A stretch of 64,000 nucleotides of DNA from Pedobacter xixiisoli. Its GTDB lineage: Bacteria; Bacteroidota; Bacteroidia; Sphingobacteriales; Sphingobacteriaceae. This document shows positions 9,240 to 18,495 of the stretch, piece by piece. Under the pieces are notes generated by a model that was given only the letters and a program-made list of their open reading frames with translations, was not told where the DNA came from and ran no database searches. The translations under genes were made by a program, and so were the position numbers. Positions within the stretch are counted from its first letter, which is position 1, and every line of letters begins with the position of its first letter. The stretch is from positions 930,001 to 994,000 of the forward strand of contig NZ_OCMT01000001.1 of the NCBI RefSeq assembly GCF_900215335.1, in the 5' to 3' direction.

Positions 9240-9269
9240 TTTAAGCTTCTGTTAAGCAAAATTAGTGAG

Positions 9270-9296
9270 AAGGCCATCGAGAAATCGGTGGCCTTT
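9270..9296 (+). terminator. Terminator of the OmpA-family gene
   Basis: An 11-bp stem (AAGGCCATCGA / TCGGTGGCCTT, one G-T pair) closes on a GAAA tetraloop 31 bases after the stop and is followed by a short T-run. Confidence 0.8.
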
Positions 9297-9754
9297 GTGC
9301 GTTAAAAAAACGTTTATCTATTCGTTAATAAGATTAGCTTATTGAAATCAAGAGGTTTTTCCTTCCTTTTATTTCATATTTATCGCTGTGTCTATTTTTT
9401 AGATTGTATTGTTCTGTGGTATATCCCTATATCTTTATCGTATAATCTATTGAAAACTAACTTGAAAAGAGTCTAATTCATAGACGTCTTTTAAACTCAA
9501 TTTTAAAGCTGTTAATGTTAGGAAGATAAGTGCCTGTAATTTTTATATAGGAAAAAATTGAATCAATTTTGGTAGAGGAAATGGCAAAGCAAGTTCAGAA
9601 AGCTTATTTTATGCTGAGCACAATTATGGAAGTAAGATTCAGTTATTATCCTTACTTAATTGAAACTTTAGTATTAAATGATTTTGCAAATAGCTTATGA
9701 GTAGCTATTAATTTCTGATTGGATAGTAGCTTGTAAAAAGATTTACAACGTGCT
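9297..9754. other. Intergenic, no gene supported
   Basis: AT-rich spacer between an OmpA-family gene and a convergent small gene. A 39-codon frame at 9581-9700 begins after AGAGGAA but has no recognisable family. Confidence 0.4.
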
Positions 9755-10039
9755 TTACCAAGCGTGTGCTACTTTGAGATAACATTCTAAATCTTCAACA
9801 AAATCTCTAATCTTTTTGCATTCAGTTTGTACAATGCCAGTTTTAAAAGTTGAATTGAGCTGCAGCTCTTTTCTGAAATCGATAGCTATCGAAAATTTAG
9901 TATTTAAATGTGATACTTCTAATATCAGCTGATGCTCTTGTTGTAGCAATTGCCCAGGTGTGTAACCTAAGGCGTCATCTAAAATTTCAATAAGGTAACC
10001 AGCAGCTTCCATCGCTTTCTGATGATCGAAGGTTTTCAT
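9755..10039 (-). CDS. Small protein of unknown function
   Basis: 94 residues from ATG 10039 (MKTFDHQKAMEAAGY); an in-frame ATG at 10090 would add 17 residues of low-complexity Ser/Asn/Lys sequence. The sequence alternates amphipathic strands and helices (LILEVSHLNTKFSIAIDF) and has one Cys near the end; no membrane segment or motif is seen. It heads leftwards behind two other small genes on the same strand, 10195-10413 and 10442-10939. Confidence 0.5.
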   Translation of the reverse strand: MKTFDHQKAMEAAGYLIEILDDALGYTPGQLLQQEHQLILEVSHLNTKFSIAIDFRKELQLNSTFKTGIVQTECKKIRDFVEDLECYLKVAHAW

Positions 10040-10194
10040 TTTCGTAGATATATTTGAATTTTTAGAAAAAATATTAGAAATTGAGTACATGTTTTAGGAT
10101 AATTTCCATTGCTTAACAAGTCCCTAGGTAAATAGTTTTAAAGTATAACACATTTTTATTGTGTGCAAGAGATACCTCTTGGTAATCTCCAAAA

Positions 10195-10413
10195 TTACTC
10201 GTCTTCATCTTGATTGTCTTGTTTACTTTCATTGCTATTTTCGATTTTAAAAGCCTCAGCTAAGTTGCTGCCCTTACCATCGGCGAATTCGTTTTCCTGT
10301 TGGGTATACTTACTGTCATCTTCTTCATTTTCAGATTTGTTTGATCTTCTAGCTTGAAATTGTTCAGGATTATTAATGTCTTCTTCTTCTATATATTTCT
10401 TTTTGTTTTCCAT
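10195..10413 (-). CDS. Small, highly acidic, probably disordered protein
   Basis: 72 residues, dominated by Glu, Asp, Asn, Lys, Ser and Gln, almost no large hydrophobics, ending NQDEDE. Such composition predicts a disordered, very soluble protein of the hydrophilin kind. It sits 28 bases downstream of the DUF892-like gene on the same strand and is probably co-transcribed. Two proteins of similar character are at 14174-14425 and 60806-60997. I do not know its function. Confidence 0.55.
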   Translation of the reverse strand: MENKKKYIEEEDINNPEQFQARRSNKSENEEDDSKYTQQENEFADGKGSNLAEAFKIENSNESKQDNQDEDE

Positions 10414-10441
10414 TTTTTCTACTATTTGATTTTTATACTAT

Positions 10442-10939
10442 TTATATTTTTGATTCAGGTATGATAATTTCGCCACTAAGAATTCGTTGAATGATCCTAT
10501 CTAACCAAGTAGAGGTTGCTTCATTTTCTCTAGTAGTTTGTTCTAATAGAATAGGAGCGTGAACTAACACTTGGTTTAAAGAAATGCAATGAGCTATTTT
10601 GTAAAGGGCAATTTTTCGATGAATGAGCTGTTGTACTTTAGAAATCATCCATAAATCTCTTTCGGCACCTTTTTTCTTATTGCTTCCCATCGAAATATTT
10701 TCAGCAGATGATGCCGTAGATTTTTCACTTTTTATTTTCAATTCTATGCCGATTAGTTTTAATCGATTGATATGGTCTAAGACACCAGTTTGGTCGCTAT
10801 GCATCGCTTTCGCCAATTCAGGTGCATGCGCTAGCTCACGAATTCGCAGATAATTCTTTTTGCTTAATTTTTCCAGCATTTCTAATTCATGAAGAATTTG
10901 CTGCAGTACATTATCAAAAGATGGTTCTAATGTTTTCAT
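10442..10939 (-). CDS. Ferritin-like DUF892 (YciE/YciF)-type helical protein
   Basis: 165 residues, nearly all helical. The first half has the pattern of a helix pair with a central His-containing turn (AMHSDQTGVLDHINRLKLIGIEL), like DUF892, and the second half (YKIAHCISLNQVLVHAPILLEQTTRENEATSTWLDRI) matches the family pattern Y-x3-A-x3-A-x2-L-x5-LL-x2-T-x2-E-x3-T-x2-L. Family members are ferritin-like four-helix bundles, often in stress regulons. Metal ligands look incomplete, so iron binding is doubtful. It lies upstream of the small acidic gene. Confidence 0.5.
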   Translation of the reverse strand: MKTLEPSFDNVLQQILHELEMLEKLSKKNYLRIRELAHAPELAKAMHSDQTGVLDHINRLKLIGIELKIKSEKSTASSAENISMGSNKKKGAERDLWMISKVQQLIHRKIALYKIAHCISLNQVLVHAPILLEQTTRENEATSTWLDRIIQRILSGEIIIPESKI

Positions 10940-11048
10940 ATTTGCTTTCCATCTATCACAACCAAAATACTCATATGATGGTTGTGGGTAAAATACCTAA
11001 TGTAAAGGGGATAAATACCTGATTGTAGACGGCGAAAAATAAAGTGCG

Positions 11049-11708
11049 TTATAGGTTTCCTATTGTACGAAAACTGTTAATGAAATCTTTTCTTGAAATC
11101 ATCTCTAAATAAGCATATGCTCCTGAGGCTTGCTCTCTTTGCTTGAGTTGATAGAGGAAATAACCTCCAAAATCGAAGATCATCGGACACTTAGCTTCGT
11201 ACCATACCCGATGCGGATGCTTCCATACAAAAGAAAAATAGTTTGTGGTAAGTTTTAAGCCAAATAACTCTGGATGCGAAAGTGTTAATAGCTTAGGCTT
11301 GGGCATATCCAATTCGCAACTTCGATAGAGGGTAAGATTTTGAGTATGTGAAAATTCGTAAGCATTCAATCTAGGGTCGTCTACATCCGGTAAATGCTTA
11401 AGAATTTTAAAACCTTTGAACTTTTTTCCATCTACTACCCATACCAAGTTAGGGTAAAATGCTTCTCTACTTTGTAATTCTGCCAATGAGATTGGAGAAT
11501 GTTGAAATTCTATTGTAGTACCGCAGAAGGTGTGTACATCTGCCCGATGAAAGCAGTTTTCATTTTCACTATAAAAGCTTCTTTCCCGACATTGTATAGG
11601 AAATACCAATTTCCAATTGCGATGCCAAGGGCTTTCCGAAAGGTATGCAGCAAGATTTTTTGAAGGTACTTCCTCCATTTTTTTCTCAGCTGCTCCTTTC
11701 TTACTCAT
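11049..11708 (-). CDS. CoiA-like nuclease-domain protein
   Basis: 219 residues. The central part HRADVHTFCGTTIEFQHSPIS followed by a REAFYPNLVWVVDG segment fits the nuclease domain of the competence protein CoiA: H-x-A-D, then I-E-F-Q-x-S, then R-x3-Y and a hydrophobic strand with WV. The Asp and the Glu-Phe-Gln triad correspond to the PD-(D/E)xK catalytic core. The zinc finger-like N-terminus of long CoiA proteins is replaced by a Lys/Glu-rich tail. In Gram-positives CoiA helps process incoming DNA in competence; the role in Bacteroidota is not known. It stands alone, downstream of no related gene. Confidence 0.6.
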   Translation of the reverse strand: MSKKGAAEKKMEEVPSKNLAAYLSESPWHRNWKLVFPIQCRERSFYSENENCFHRADVHTFCGTTIEFQHSPISLAELQSREAFYPNLVWVVDGKKFKGFKILKHLPDVDDPRLNAYEFSHTQNLTLYRSCELDMPKPKLLTLSHPELFGLKLTTNYFSFVWKHPHRVWYEAKCPMIFDFGGYFLYQLKQREQASGAYAYLEMISRKDFINSFRTIGNL

Positions 11709-11793
11709 ACCGCAAAGTTAGTGATATATTCTTTTAAGGAGTAGAATATTTCTATGTCCTAATAGGATAATCTGATGATTTAGGCTTTGCTAA

Positions 11794-13278
11794 TTATCCA
11801 AAAATCCATACAGAAACCGATCCAGCTTCGCATACAAATTCTGCCCATCCATCTTCTTCTATAAAGATTTCATGTTGAACATGGCCTAAAGCATCAATCA
11901 TTTTTCTGCCAACAAATTCAGTTCCCATTTCCATTCTCTTATATCCTTGTTCTCCGTTAGAAAGAATAACCGCTAATCCAGAATTTTCTCTATCAGTGCT
12001 TCCAGACCTTGTCCAGCCTATGCAATTTGGATGATCTAGATAATCTATTTGAAAACCATAAGCTTGGTGTTTGCGGAGTTGGAGCATGATTTCTAATTGC
12101 GGCAAATTACCAATAGTAACTTGATGGTCTTGCCCATCTTGACCCTTGTCTGTATATTCCGAGCCGTAAACATCTGCATAAAATACACAAGGGTAACCAG
12201 CTTCTCTCAAAAGAATCATTGCGTAAGCATGTGCCCTAAACCAAGGTTCTACAACTTGTTCCAAAGATTGTAAAGGCTGGGTATCATGATTTTCAACAAA
12301 GGTAACTGCCAATTCTGGCCTAGTGCTTACCAGAGTATCGTCAAATATGCCTGCCAAGTTGTAGTTGTTACCAGATTGAGAAGCTTGAGAAAAATTTGCC
12401 TGCAGGCAAGCATCAAATAACGACATTCTGTCGCCAGTAACTTCTGCATAAGCCAAAAGTGAATTTAAATCGTTAGGTGCCCAATATTCGCCCACGGTAA
12501 AAAGCTCCTTTTTTAAATTGTTTCGAAGGAAATCTAACCACTCATTGTAAAAGTTTGCAGGCATATGTTTAATGGCATCCAAACGAAATCCATCAAAACC
12601 CAAGGTTTCATGAAACCACTTCCCCCAATTTTTTAGCTCTTCTCTCACGGCTGGGTTACGGAAATCAATATCTGATAGCATTAAATAATCGTAGTTGCCA
12701 TTTTCCTTGTCCAGTACATCTTCCCAACCATCTCCATATTGATTTTGTATACTGTAGAGTGCTGTTTCGCCAGTACGATGGTCATAATCTACACCACTAA
12801 AACACTGGAAGTCCCACTTAAATTGCGAATATTTTCCGGCTCTCGCTGGATAGGTGAATTTGGTAAAGGCATCAATTTCGAACGGTTCGGAAATAAATTC
12901 ATTTCTGTTTTGTGGGTCTACCTTACGTACCGTTACGGTCTCGGCCTCGTCACCGCCACCTAAATGGTTCAATACAATATCCATATAAACTTTCAACCCC
13001 GCTTTTTGCGCACTTTTAACTGCTTCAATTAGCTCTACTTTTGTTCCGTATTTAGTGCGTATGCTACCTTTTTGGTCAAATTCTCCCAAGTCATAAAGGT
13101 CGTAAGAGTCATATCCGATAGATTCACTTCCCGCCATACCTTTGTGAGCTGGTGGCAGCCAAAGTGTATCGAAACCTTTGTCTTTTAAAGTTTGTGCATC
13201 AGCTGTTAGTTTTTTCCATAAACTTCCATCTGCTGGATAATACCATTCAAAGTATTGCAGCATCGTAAAATTTTCCAT
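11794..13278 (-). CDS. amyA: Cytoplasmic alpha-amylase (GH13)
   Basis: 494 residues, the length of E. coli AmyA, no signal peptide. It hydrolyses internal alpha-1,4 bonds of glycogen-like glucans or maltodextrins. All GH13 regions are present: DIVLNHLGG (region I), GFDGFRLDAIKHM with the nucleophile Asp (II), FTVGEYW with the acid/base Glu (III) and FVENHDTQP with the transition-state Asp (IV). The N-terminal MLQYFEWYYPADGSLW is typical of the bacterial liquefying-type subfamily (GH13_5). It is a single gene on its strand, and no glycogen genes are nearby. Confidence 0.93.
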   Translation of the reverse strand: MENFTMLQYFEWYYPADGSLWKKLTADAQTLKDKGFDTLWLPPAHKGMAGSESIGYDSYDLYDLGEFDQKGSIRTKYGTKVELIEAVKSAQKAGLKVYMDIVLNHLGGGDEAETVTVRKVDPQNRNEFISEPFEIDAFTKFTYPARAGKYSQFKWDFQCFSGVDYDHRTGETALYSIQNQYGDGWEDVLDKENGNYDYLMLSDIDFRNPAVREELKNWGKWFHETLGFDGFRLDAIKHMPANFYNEWLDFLRNNLKKELFTVGEYWAPNDLNSLLAYAEVTGDRMSLFDACLQANFSQASQSGNNYNLAGIFDDTLVSTRPELAVTFVENHDTQPLQSLEQVVEPWFRAHAYAMILLREAGYPCVFYADVYGSEYTDKGQDGQDHQVTIGNLPQLEIMLQLRKHQAYGFQIDYLDHPNCIGWTRSGSTDRENSGLAVILSNGEQGYKRMEMGTEFVGRKMIDALGHVQHEIFIEEDGWAEFVCEAGSVSVWIFG

Positions 13279-13546
13279 AGGTATATTTTTTAGCGTTTCC
13301 GATTTTTAGCTCATGCTATAAAAGCTAGAAGTATTTTAAATGTAATTGTAAGCGCATTTCGACGGAACTAACAAAAAGTAAACAAGAAAGTTTTAGTGAA
13401 AAATTGAAAGAGAATTACGTCTGTAAAATAAATTATTGTTTTGTGCAAACAAAGTTTACTTGGGAATGTTCTATGGGCGGAAGACTAATAGTTTGATGTC
13501 ATTAAACCGTTTATCGTCTCCGAAAATCCAATTTAATTTTTAGCAG

Positions 13547-13732
13547 ATGTCAACAAATTCAGCGGACAGAGAAATGTCCAGATTACAACAAGATGCTCCA
13601 GTAGCTACTTTACCAAAACTTTCTAATTCTGAAATTTCAGAGCATATCATCTCTGAGAAAGTGAAATTAATTAACGACACTACCCAACCATTTTTCTTAT
13701 ATCCAAAAGATGGTCTTTATGGATTGCTTTAG
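13547..13732 (+). CDS. Possible small protein, unknown
   Basis: A 61-codon frame starting ATG 13547 and ending FFLYPKDGLYGLL. Composition is protein-like (charged first half, aromatic C-terminus) but I recognise no family. Its last 36 bases overlap the antisense tail of the frameshifted SemiSWEET gene. It may be chance. Confidence 0.3.
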   Translation: MSTNSADREMSRLQQDAPVATLPKLSNSEISEHIISEKVKLINDTTQPFFLYPKDGLYGLL

Positions 13733-14025
13733 GCTATTAAAATCCAATATTTTTTCGCCTAATTGTTTACGACCATTGTAGGTTATTTTCAATACTAGCA
13801 TAGCGATGTCCATGATGAAAAAAATGCATTTGAGATAATGATAGACAAGTCTTGAAGTATGGTGCCGTACCATATCCAAGTAGCATTGCCAAACGCTAGT
13901 ATGACGAACATAAACGGAGATACATGGTCTACCTTTTTAGTTTTAAGTACTTTGAAGATTTGAGGTACAGCAGATATTGCTGTGAGTGTTCCGGCAGCAA
14001 TACCAATAATGATTTTCATTTCCAT
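13697..14025 (-). pseudogene. SemiSWEET (MtN3/saliva) sugar transporter, frameshifted in TM3
   Basis: The frame from ATG 14025 reads MEMKIIIGIAAGTLTAISAVPQIFKVLKTK, the first helix of a SemiSWEET with its PQ motif, then TM2 (VSPFMFVILAFGNATWIWYG) and the start of TM3 (DLSIIISNAFF), then goes out of frame and stops at 13795. The next frame continues the helix naturally (FFIMDIAMLVLKITYNGRK) and runs to 13697. The break is at a run of seven A on the plus strand (13818-13824); eight would restore one frame of about 109 residues. SemiSWEETs are three-helix proteins that pair to move sugars. It is a real frameshift, a slippery tract, or a sequencing error; the alpha-amylase lies nearby. Confidence 0.75.
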
Positions 14026-14173
14026 AATTAGTTTTCTTTAATGTAGCCTGGGTTAACTCTAACGGATTAACCGATTACTTATAGGAAATGTTTGAAACGA
14101 AATTTATGTAATCAATATAATTATTCGAAACTTTTTGAGCTGTTTAGTTATTAGTAAAATAAAATTAAGTTTT

Positions 14174-14425
14174 ATGGATAATCAAGAAAACAAACCATTA
14201 GATAGGGAAGGGTTCAATAAGGATTTGCCAAATACTAAGCAAATTGATTACACTCGTGACGAAGGAGTTAAAGAAAAACCTCAAGAAGAGGATACCAGTA
14301 AAGAAATTATCTCTACTCATGCTCACACTAGCCAAAGTGAAGGTGTAGATGAACAGTATGGAGGCGATGCCGCTGATAATCGTGATGATGAGCAAGTAGG
14401 AGAGAATCCTATTGATAGAAAATAA
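14174..14425 (+). CDS. Small acidic disordered protein
   Basis: 83 residues from ATG 14174 (MDNQENKPLDREG); an upstream in-frame start adds 13 residues of unlike, hydrophobic composition. The protein is rich in Asp, Glu, Gln, Lys and Asn with hardly any hydrophobic clusters, so it is probably disordered. It resembles the small acidic proteins at 10195-10413 and 60806-60997 in style, not in alignable sequence. It ends just before a bidirectional terminator. Confidence 0.55.
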   Translation: MDNQENKPLDREGFNKDLPNTKQIDYTRDEGVKEKPQEEDTSKEIISTHAHTSQSEGVDEQYGGDAADNRDDEQVGENPIDRK

Positions 14426-14442
14426 ACCTGAAATTATAAGAA

Positions 14443-14470
14443 CCCCCTTAGTTTTAATTTTATAAGGGGG
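14443..14470. terminator. Bidirectional terminator
   Basis: CCCCCTTA (14443-14450) pairs perfectly with TAAGGGGG (14463-14470) across a 12-base T/A-rich loop, between two convergent genes. Confidence 0.75.
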
Positions 14471-14485
14471 GCAATTAATTCTTAT

Positions 14486-17400
14486 TTATATTACCATTAC
14501 TTCTTGCGGTAAGCTAATATAAAAGGTAGAACCAACACCTATTTCGCTTTCTGCCCATATTTTTCCACCGTGACGTTTGATGATTTCTGCGGAAAGATAA
14601 AGACCAATTCCGAAACCAGAAATATGCTTGTTTTCAACGTTATCAATCCTAAAATATCTTTCGAATAATCTTTCCAAGTCATCTGATTTGATACCTTCTC
14701 CTTGGTCTTTTACACTCAGAAATATTCCTTCTTCACGTTGCTCGCAATTTACCTTAATTGCAGTGCCAGCTGGCGAGTACTTAATTGCATTGCTCAATAA
14801 GTTGGTAATAACGGTGCCGATTTTATCTCTATCACCAGTGATGATGATTTCGCCCTGTGCTTCGAAATAAAGCTCGTGGCTTTGTTGTCCATAAGGTCTA
14901 ATATCGGCAATCATCTCTTTAATTAACTCATTAGCTTCAAAACTACTTTGTTGCAAATGTATTTTTCCTGAATCTAATCTGGAAACATTAAGGAAGCCGT
15001 TAATTAATGCGGTCATTTTGTTCACTTGGTTCAAAATTTTACCTGAGGTATCTTCAATAAACGCATCCGAATTTCTTTTGGCTTTTATTTTCATCAGCTG
15101 GGCATAGCCATTCATGGATGTTAACGGAGTTTTAAGCTCGTGGCTTACCATACCAATAAAATCGTTCTTGCGTTGCTCGTCTTCTTTCTGTTCCGAGATG
15201 TCTAGCACAGTACCTATGGTTCCAATTACCTCGCCATTTGCATCTAGTTCTACCTTTCCGCTGGTATTGAGCCATTTAAGCTGATGACTGCCCCAAAGTT
15301 GTATCTGATAGTCCTCATTAAAGGAGCCTTTGGTATTAATTGCAAGTGTTATAGCATCCAATACTCGAGTACGATGCTGCTTAACAATCATCTCTGCAGC
15401 TTGGTCGAAAGTCATTTCTTGGTCTTTTGGAATACCGTGTATCCTCTTGGCATTCTCCGAAATTTGCATATCTCCATTTGGTACGGTAGAACGCCAAATG
15501 CCCATTCCTGCAGCGTCAACAGCCAACCGTAAGGTTCCAGTTGCTTTTTCTAGTTCTTTATGTGCATTAACTTGCGGTGTAACATCTGCTGCTACAGCCA
15601 TTAAGCCAGTCACTCTTTCTTCTTCCCTAAGTGGTTCTAAGGTTAAGTTAATATAAATTGTTTCCAAGCCACCGCGACGTAAAAATTGTACAGGAAGTTC
15701 TCCAGATACGAAACGTTCTCCAGTTTGATAAACTCGGTCCATCAATTCTCTAAAACCTTGTTGTTCTAGCTCTGGCAATGCCTTGAATATACCTTTGTTG
15801 GCAATTTGGTCTTCATTTCGTCCCCAATATTCTAGCATTTTTTGGTTTGCTAGTTCAATAATATGTTCAGGACCACGATAAATAGCAATAGCTACAGGGG
15901 CTTCAATAAATAAATTTCTTAGGTGATTTTCTGTTTTACTTCTAGCGTTGGCTATTTTAATTTGTGCTCTAATTTTAGTTAAAAGCTCTGCCGCTGAAAA
16001 AGGTTTAACCAAGTAATCGTCGGCTCCAGCTTCCAGACCATCAATTTTAGATTCTTCTCCAGCACGTGCTGATAACAAAATAACTGGAGTGCGAAAAATA
16101 TCATCTTTGGAGCGAAGTTCTTGCAAAAACTGCTTTCCGTCCATCACTGGCATCATCACATCGCTGATTACCAAGTTGGGTCTTAGCTCATTTACTTTTT
16201 CAAGTGCTTCTTTACCATTTATGGCTGTAAATACCGAGAAATGCGGTGCTAATAATCTTACCAGATATTCTCTCATGTCACTGTTGTCATCAACAACTAA
16301 GAGTTTAATATCTTGGTTTGCTAATTGTTCTTCTTCTGTTAGAGCATGCTCTTTTTCGTTGATGTTCTGAGGTGCAGAACTGTTTAGTAAACTTTCTGCT
16401 TCATTAAGAAAAGCGCCTCTAAGATCAGCAGAACTGGCAATATCTGTAGTTTCTAGCACCTGTTCTTTAGGTAAGTGTATTTTTCCTACTGGAATCTCTA
16501 CAGTGAAAGTACTACCGACATCTTTCACACTATCTACCCTAATTTCTCCACCATGAAGCTGCACTAGTTCATGAACAAGAGAAAGACCTATACCAGTTCC
16601 TTCGTGAGTACGACCAGCGGAATGTTGTACACGGTGAAAACGTTCGAACATATGTGGAAGCTCCTTTTCAGGAATACCAACGCCTGTATCTGCTACTTGT
16701 AGCACAATGTGATTTTCCTGCTGAAGAAGTTTCACACTTATTTTACCCTTGAGCGTATATTTAAAGGCATTAGATAGAAGGTTAAGTACAATCTTTTCCC
16801 ACATCTGGCGGTCTACGTATACTTTTGCTGATATGGGATCGCAGCTTACAATCAATTCCATCTCCGCTTTTTCTATAATCGAACGGAAACTACTAGCCAA
16901 ATCAGCAGTTAATTCTGTAAGGTCTAATGGTTGGTAGCTGGCTTGGATACGACCTGCTTCTACGCGGCTATAATCTAATAAATTGTTTACCAATTTAAGT
17001 AAACGTATGGCATTACGGTGTGCCGAATCTACCGACCCCATCATTTCTTCAGTAAGACCATTTTGATTTTGCAAATCTTCTAACGGCCCTAACATGAGCG
17101 TTAAAGGGGTACGAAACTCATGGCTAACGTTACTAAAAAATGCGGTTTTGGAACGGTCAATTGCTGCTAAAGCTTCTGAACGTTTCTGTTCCTGTTCATA
17201 AGCGTAAATGTTAGAAACTGCGGTATTGTAGGTATTGCCCAGCAAATCGTAAAAACCCAAATAGGCTTGGTCTAGTGCTCTTCTGGAGCTAACACCTGCC
17301 ACTAAGAAACCAAATGGTGTTTCTTGTCCTGAGATATGTAAGGGCAATAACACTGCTGTATGAGGTGTTTCTGGATAAGGTTCGCAAGTAAAATCTCCAA

Positions 17401-18196
17401 AACGTTCGGTAAGTTGCGTAACCACTATTGGGTTTTTGCTATCTAATAATTGATGGAAAGGCCAATAATTATCGTTAGGTTGATTGATATCGATTTCCGC
17501 TACGTTTAGCTGTGGTGCTTGCGCTGTTCCTGCACTACTAATAAGTTTGGCTTGACCACTGGTAGCGTCATATTGATAGATTAATACAAATGGAAGGTCA
17601 TAGAGAAACTCTGGATGTTTGCTTTCCGTTTCTGTTGCTACTTCTTCTAAGCTTTTAGCTTTTCCTATGGCTGCACCTAAATCACGAAGCACTTGAGTTC
17701 TTCTGGCACTCAACATTTTATCTGTAGTTTCTGTAATAGGATGGAAAATACCACCCACACCACCACTTTCATCTCTGATTGGAGCGAAGGAGAATGTCAT
17801 AAATGCTTCTTCAAGATATCCGTAACGTTGTAAAAACATTTGTTGATCGTGGATATAGGTGCCTTCACCTTGCTGCCCGCGGGTAAATTTGTCACCAACT
17901 ACTTCTAAAGCAGATTCCCAACAAACACGAAAGTTCATACCCATAGATTGTGGGTGCATTGCTCCACAAATAGGACGGTAGCTATCGTTATAAATCTGAA
18001 TAGTCTCTGGACCCCAGGCGATTAGAATAGGGAAGGTAGAGGATAGACACAAACTTACCGAAGTTCTTAAGCTTTGTGGCCATGATTCTACAGGTCCCAA
18101 AGGCGTGGTAGACCAGTCCATAGAACGAATAAGTTTTCCCATTTCTCCGCCACCTGAAAGGAATTGCTCGGTAGATTCTGTAGCTAATATTTCCAT
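14486..18196 (-). CDS. Hybrid sensor histidine kinase with two kinase cores (PAS-GAF-HK-REC-PAS-PAS-HK)
   Basis: 1236 residues with no membrane segment. A PAS-like start (TPLGPVESWPQSLR, FPILIAWGPETIQIYND) and a GAF-like region (about 165-330) precede the first kinase core, with H-box FFSNVSHEFRTPL near residue 358 and an ATP-binding part ending near 580. A receiver domain (LLVVDDNSDMREYL, phospho-acceptor in VISDVMMPVMDG near 675, KPF near 728) follows. Two PAS modules (about 770-1005) lead to a second kinase core with H-box FIGMVSHELKTPL near 1015 and the ATP lid GFGIGLYLS. A receiver between two complete kinase cores suggests that the first kinase signals to the second. It is divergent from another hybrid kinase at 18496. 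Confidence 0.9.
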   Translation of the reverse strand: MEILATESTEQFLSGGGEMGKLIRSMDWSTTPLGPVESWPQSLRTSVSLCLSSTFPILIAWGPETIQIYNDSYRPICGAMHPQSMGMNFRVCWESALEVVGDKFTRGQQGEGTYIHDQQMFLQRYGYLEEAFMTFSFAPIRDESGGVGGIFHPITETTDKMLSARRTQVLRDLGAAIGKAKSLEEVATETESKHPEFLYDLPFVLIYQYDATSGQAKLISSAGTAQAPQLNVAEIDINQPNDNYWPFHQLLDSKNPIVVTQLTERFGDFTCEPYPETPHTAVLLPLHISGQETPFGFLVAGVSSRRALDQAYLGFYDLLGNTYNTAVSNIYAYEQEQKRSEALAAIDRSKTAFFSNVSHEFRTPLTLMLGPLEDLQNQNGLTEEMMGSVDSAHRNAIRLLKLVNNLLDYSRVEAGRIQASYQPLDLTELTADLASSFRSIIEKAEMELIVSCDPISAKVYVDRQMWEKIVLNLLSNAFKYTLKGKISVKLLQQENHIVLQVADTGVGIPEKELPHMFERFHRVQHSAGRTHEGTGIGLSLVHELVQLHGGEIRVDSVKDVGSTFTVEIPVGKIHLPKEQVLETTDIASSADLRGAFLNEAESLLNSSAPQNINEKEHALTEEEQLANQDIKLLVVDDNSDMREYLVRLLAPHFSVFTAINGKEALEKVNELRPNLVISDVMMPVMDGKQFLQELRSKDDIFRTPVILLSARAGEESKIDGLEAGADDYLVKPFSAAELLTKIRAQIKIANARSKTENHLRNLFIEAPVAIAIYRGPEHIIELANQKMLEYWGRNEDQIANKGIFKALPELEQQGFRELMDRVYQTGERFVSGELPVQFLRRGGLETIYINLTLEPLREEERVTGLMAVAADVTPQVNAHKELEKATGTLRLAVDAAGMGIWRSTVPNGDMQISENAKRIHGIPKDQEMTFDQAAEMIVKQHRTRVLDAITLAINTKGSFNEDYQIQLWGSHQLKWLNTSGKVELDANGEVIGTIGTVLDISEQKEDEQRKNDFIGMVSHELKTPLTSMNGYAQLMKIKAKRNSDAFIEDTSGKILNQVNKMTALINGFLNVSRLDSGKIHLQQSSFEANELIKEMIADIRPYGQQSHELYFEAQGEIIITGDRDKIGTVITNLLSNAIKYSPAGTAIKVNCEQREEGIFLSVKDQGEGIKSDDLERLFERYFRIDNVENKHISGFGIGLYLSAEIIKRHGGKIWAESEIGVGSTFYISLPQEVMVI

Positions 18197-18495
18197 TTTT
18201 TCTTCTAAGAAGGTAAATATAAATCTAATTTTTGGATGAGCCTAAACTCGTTGAAGTCCCAATTCTTTTAAAGAAAATCCCTATATCAAGATGTTTCGGT
18301 TTTTTTGTTTTCATTAAGATTAACTTATTCTCAGCATCAGAATGTTATGCCTTAAATTAGCGTGTAGTCAAACAGCGCTTTTATTCAGCTTTGATTTTTT
18401 TTGCTGAAAATCCAGTATTCCGTTAGTTCAACTGCAAGTTTTTGGTAATTCAGTTTACCTAGATTTAACACTGTCTTAGTATTGGCTAGTTACTT

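Noticed and set aside
9581..9700. 39-codon frame after an AGAGGAA purine stretch
   Set aside because: No recognisable sequence; Bacteroidota rarely depend on Shine-Dalgarno sites, so the purine stretch is weak evidence.
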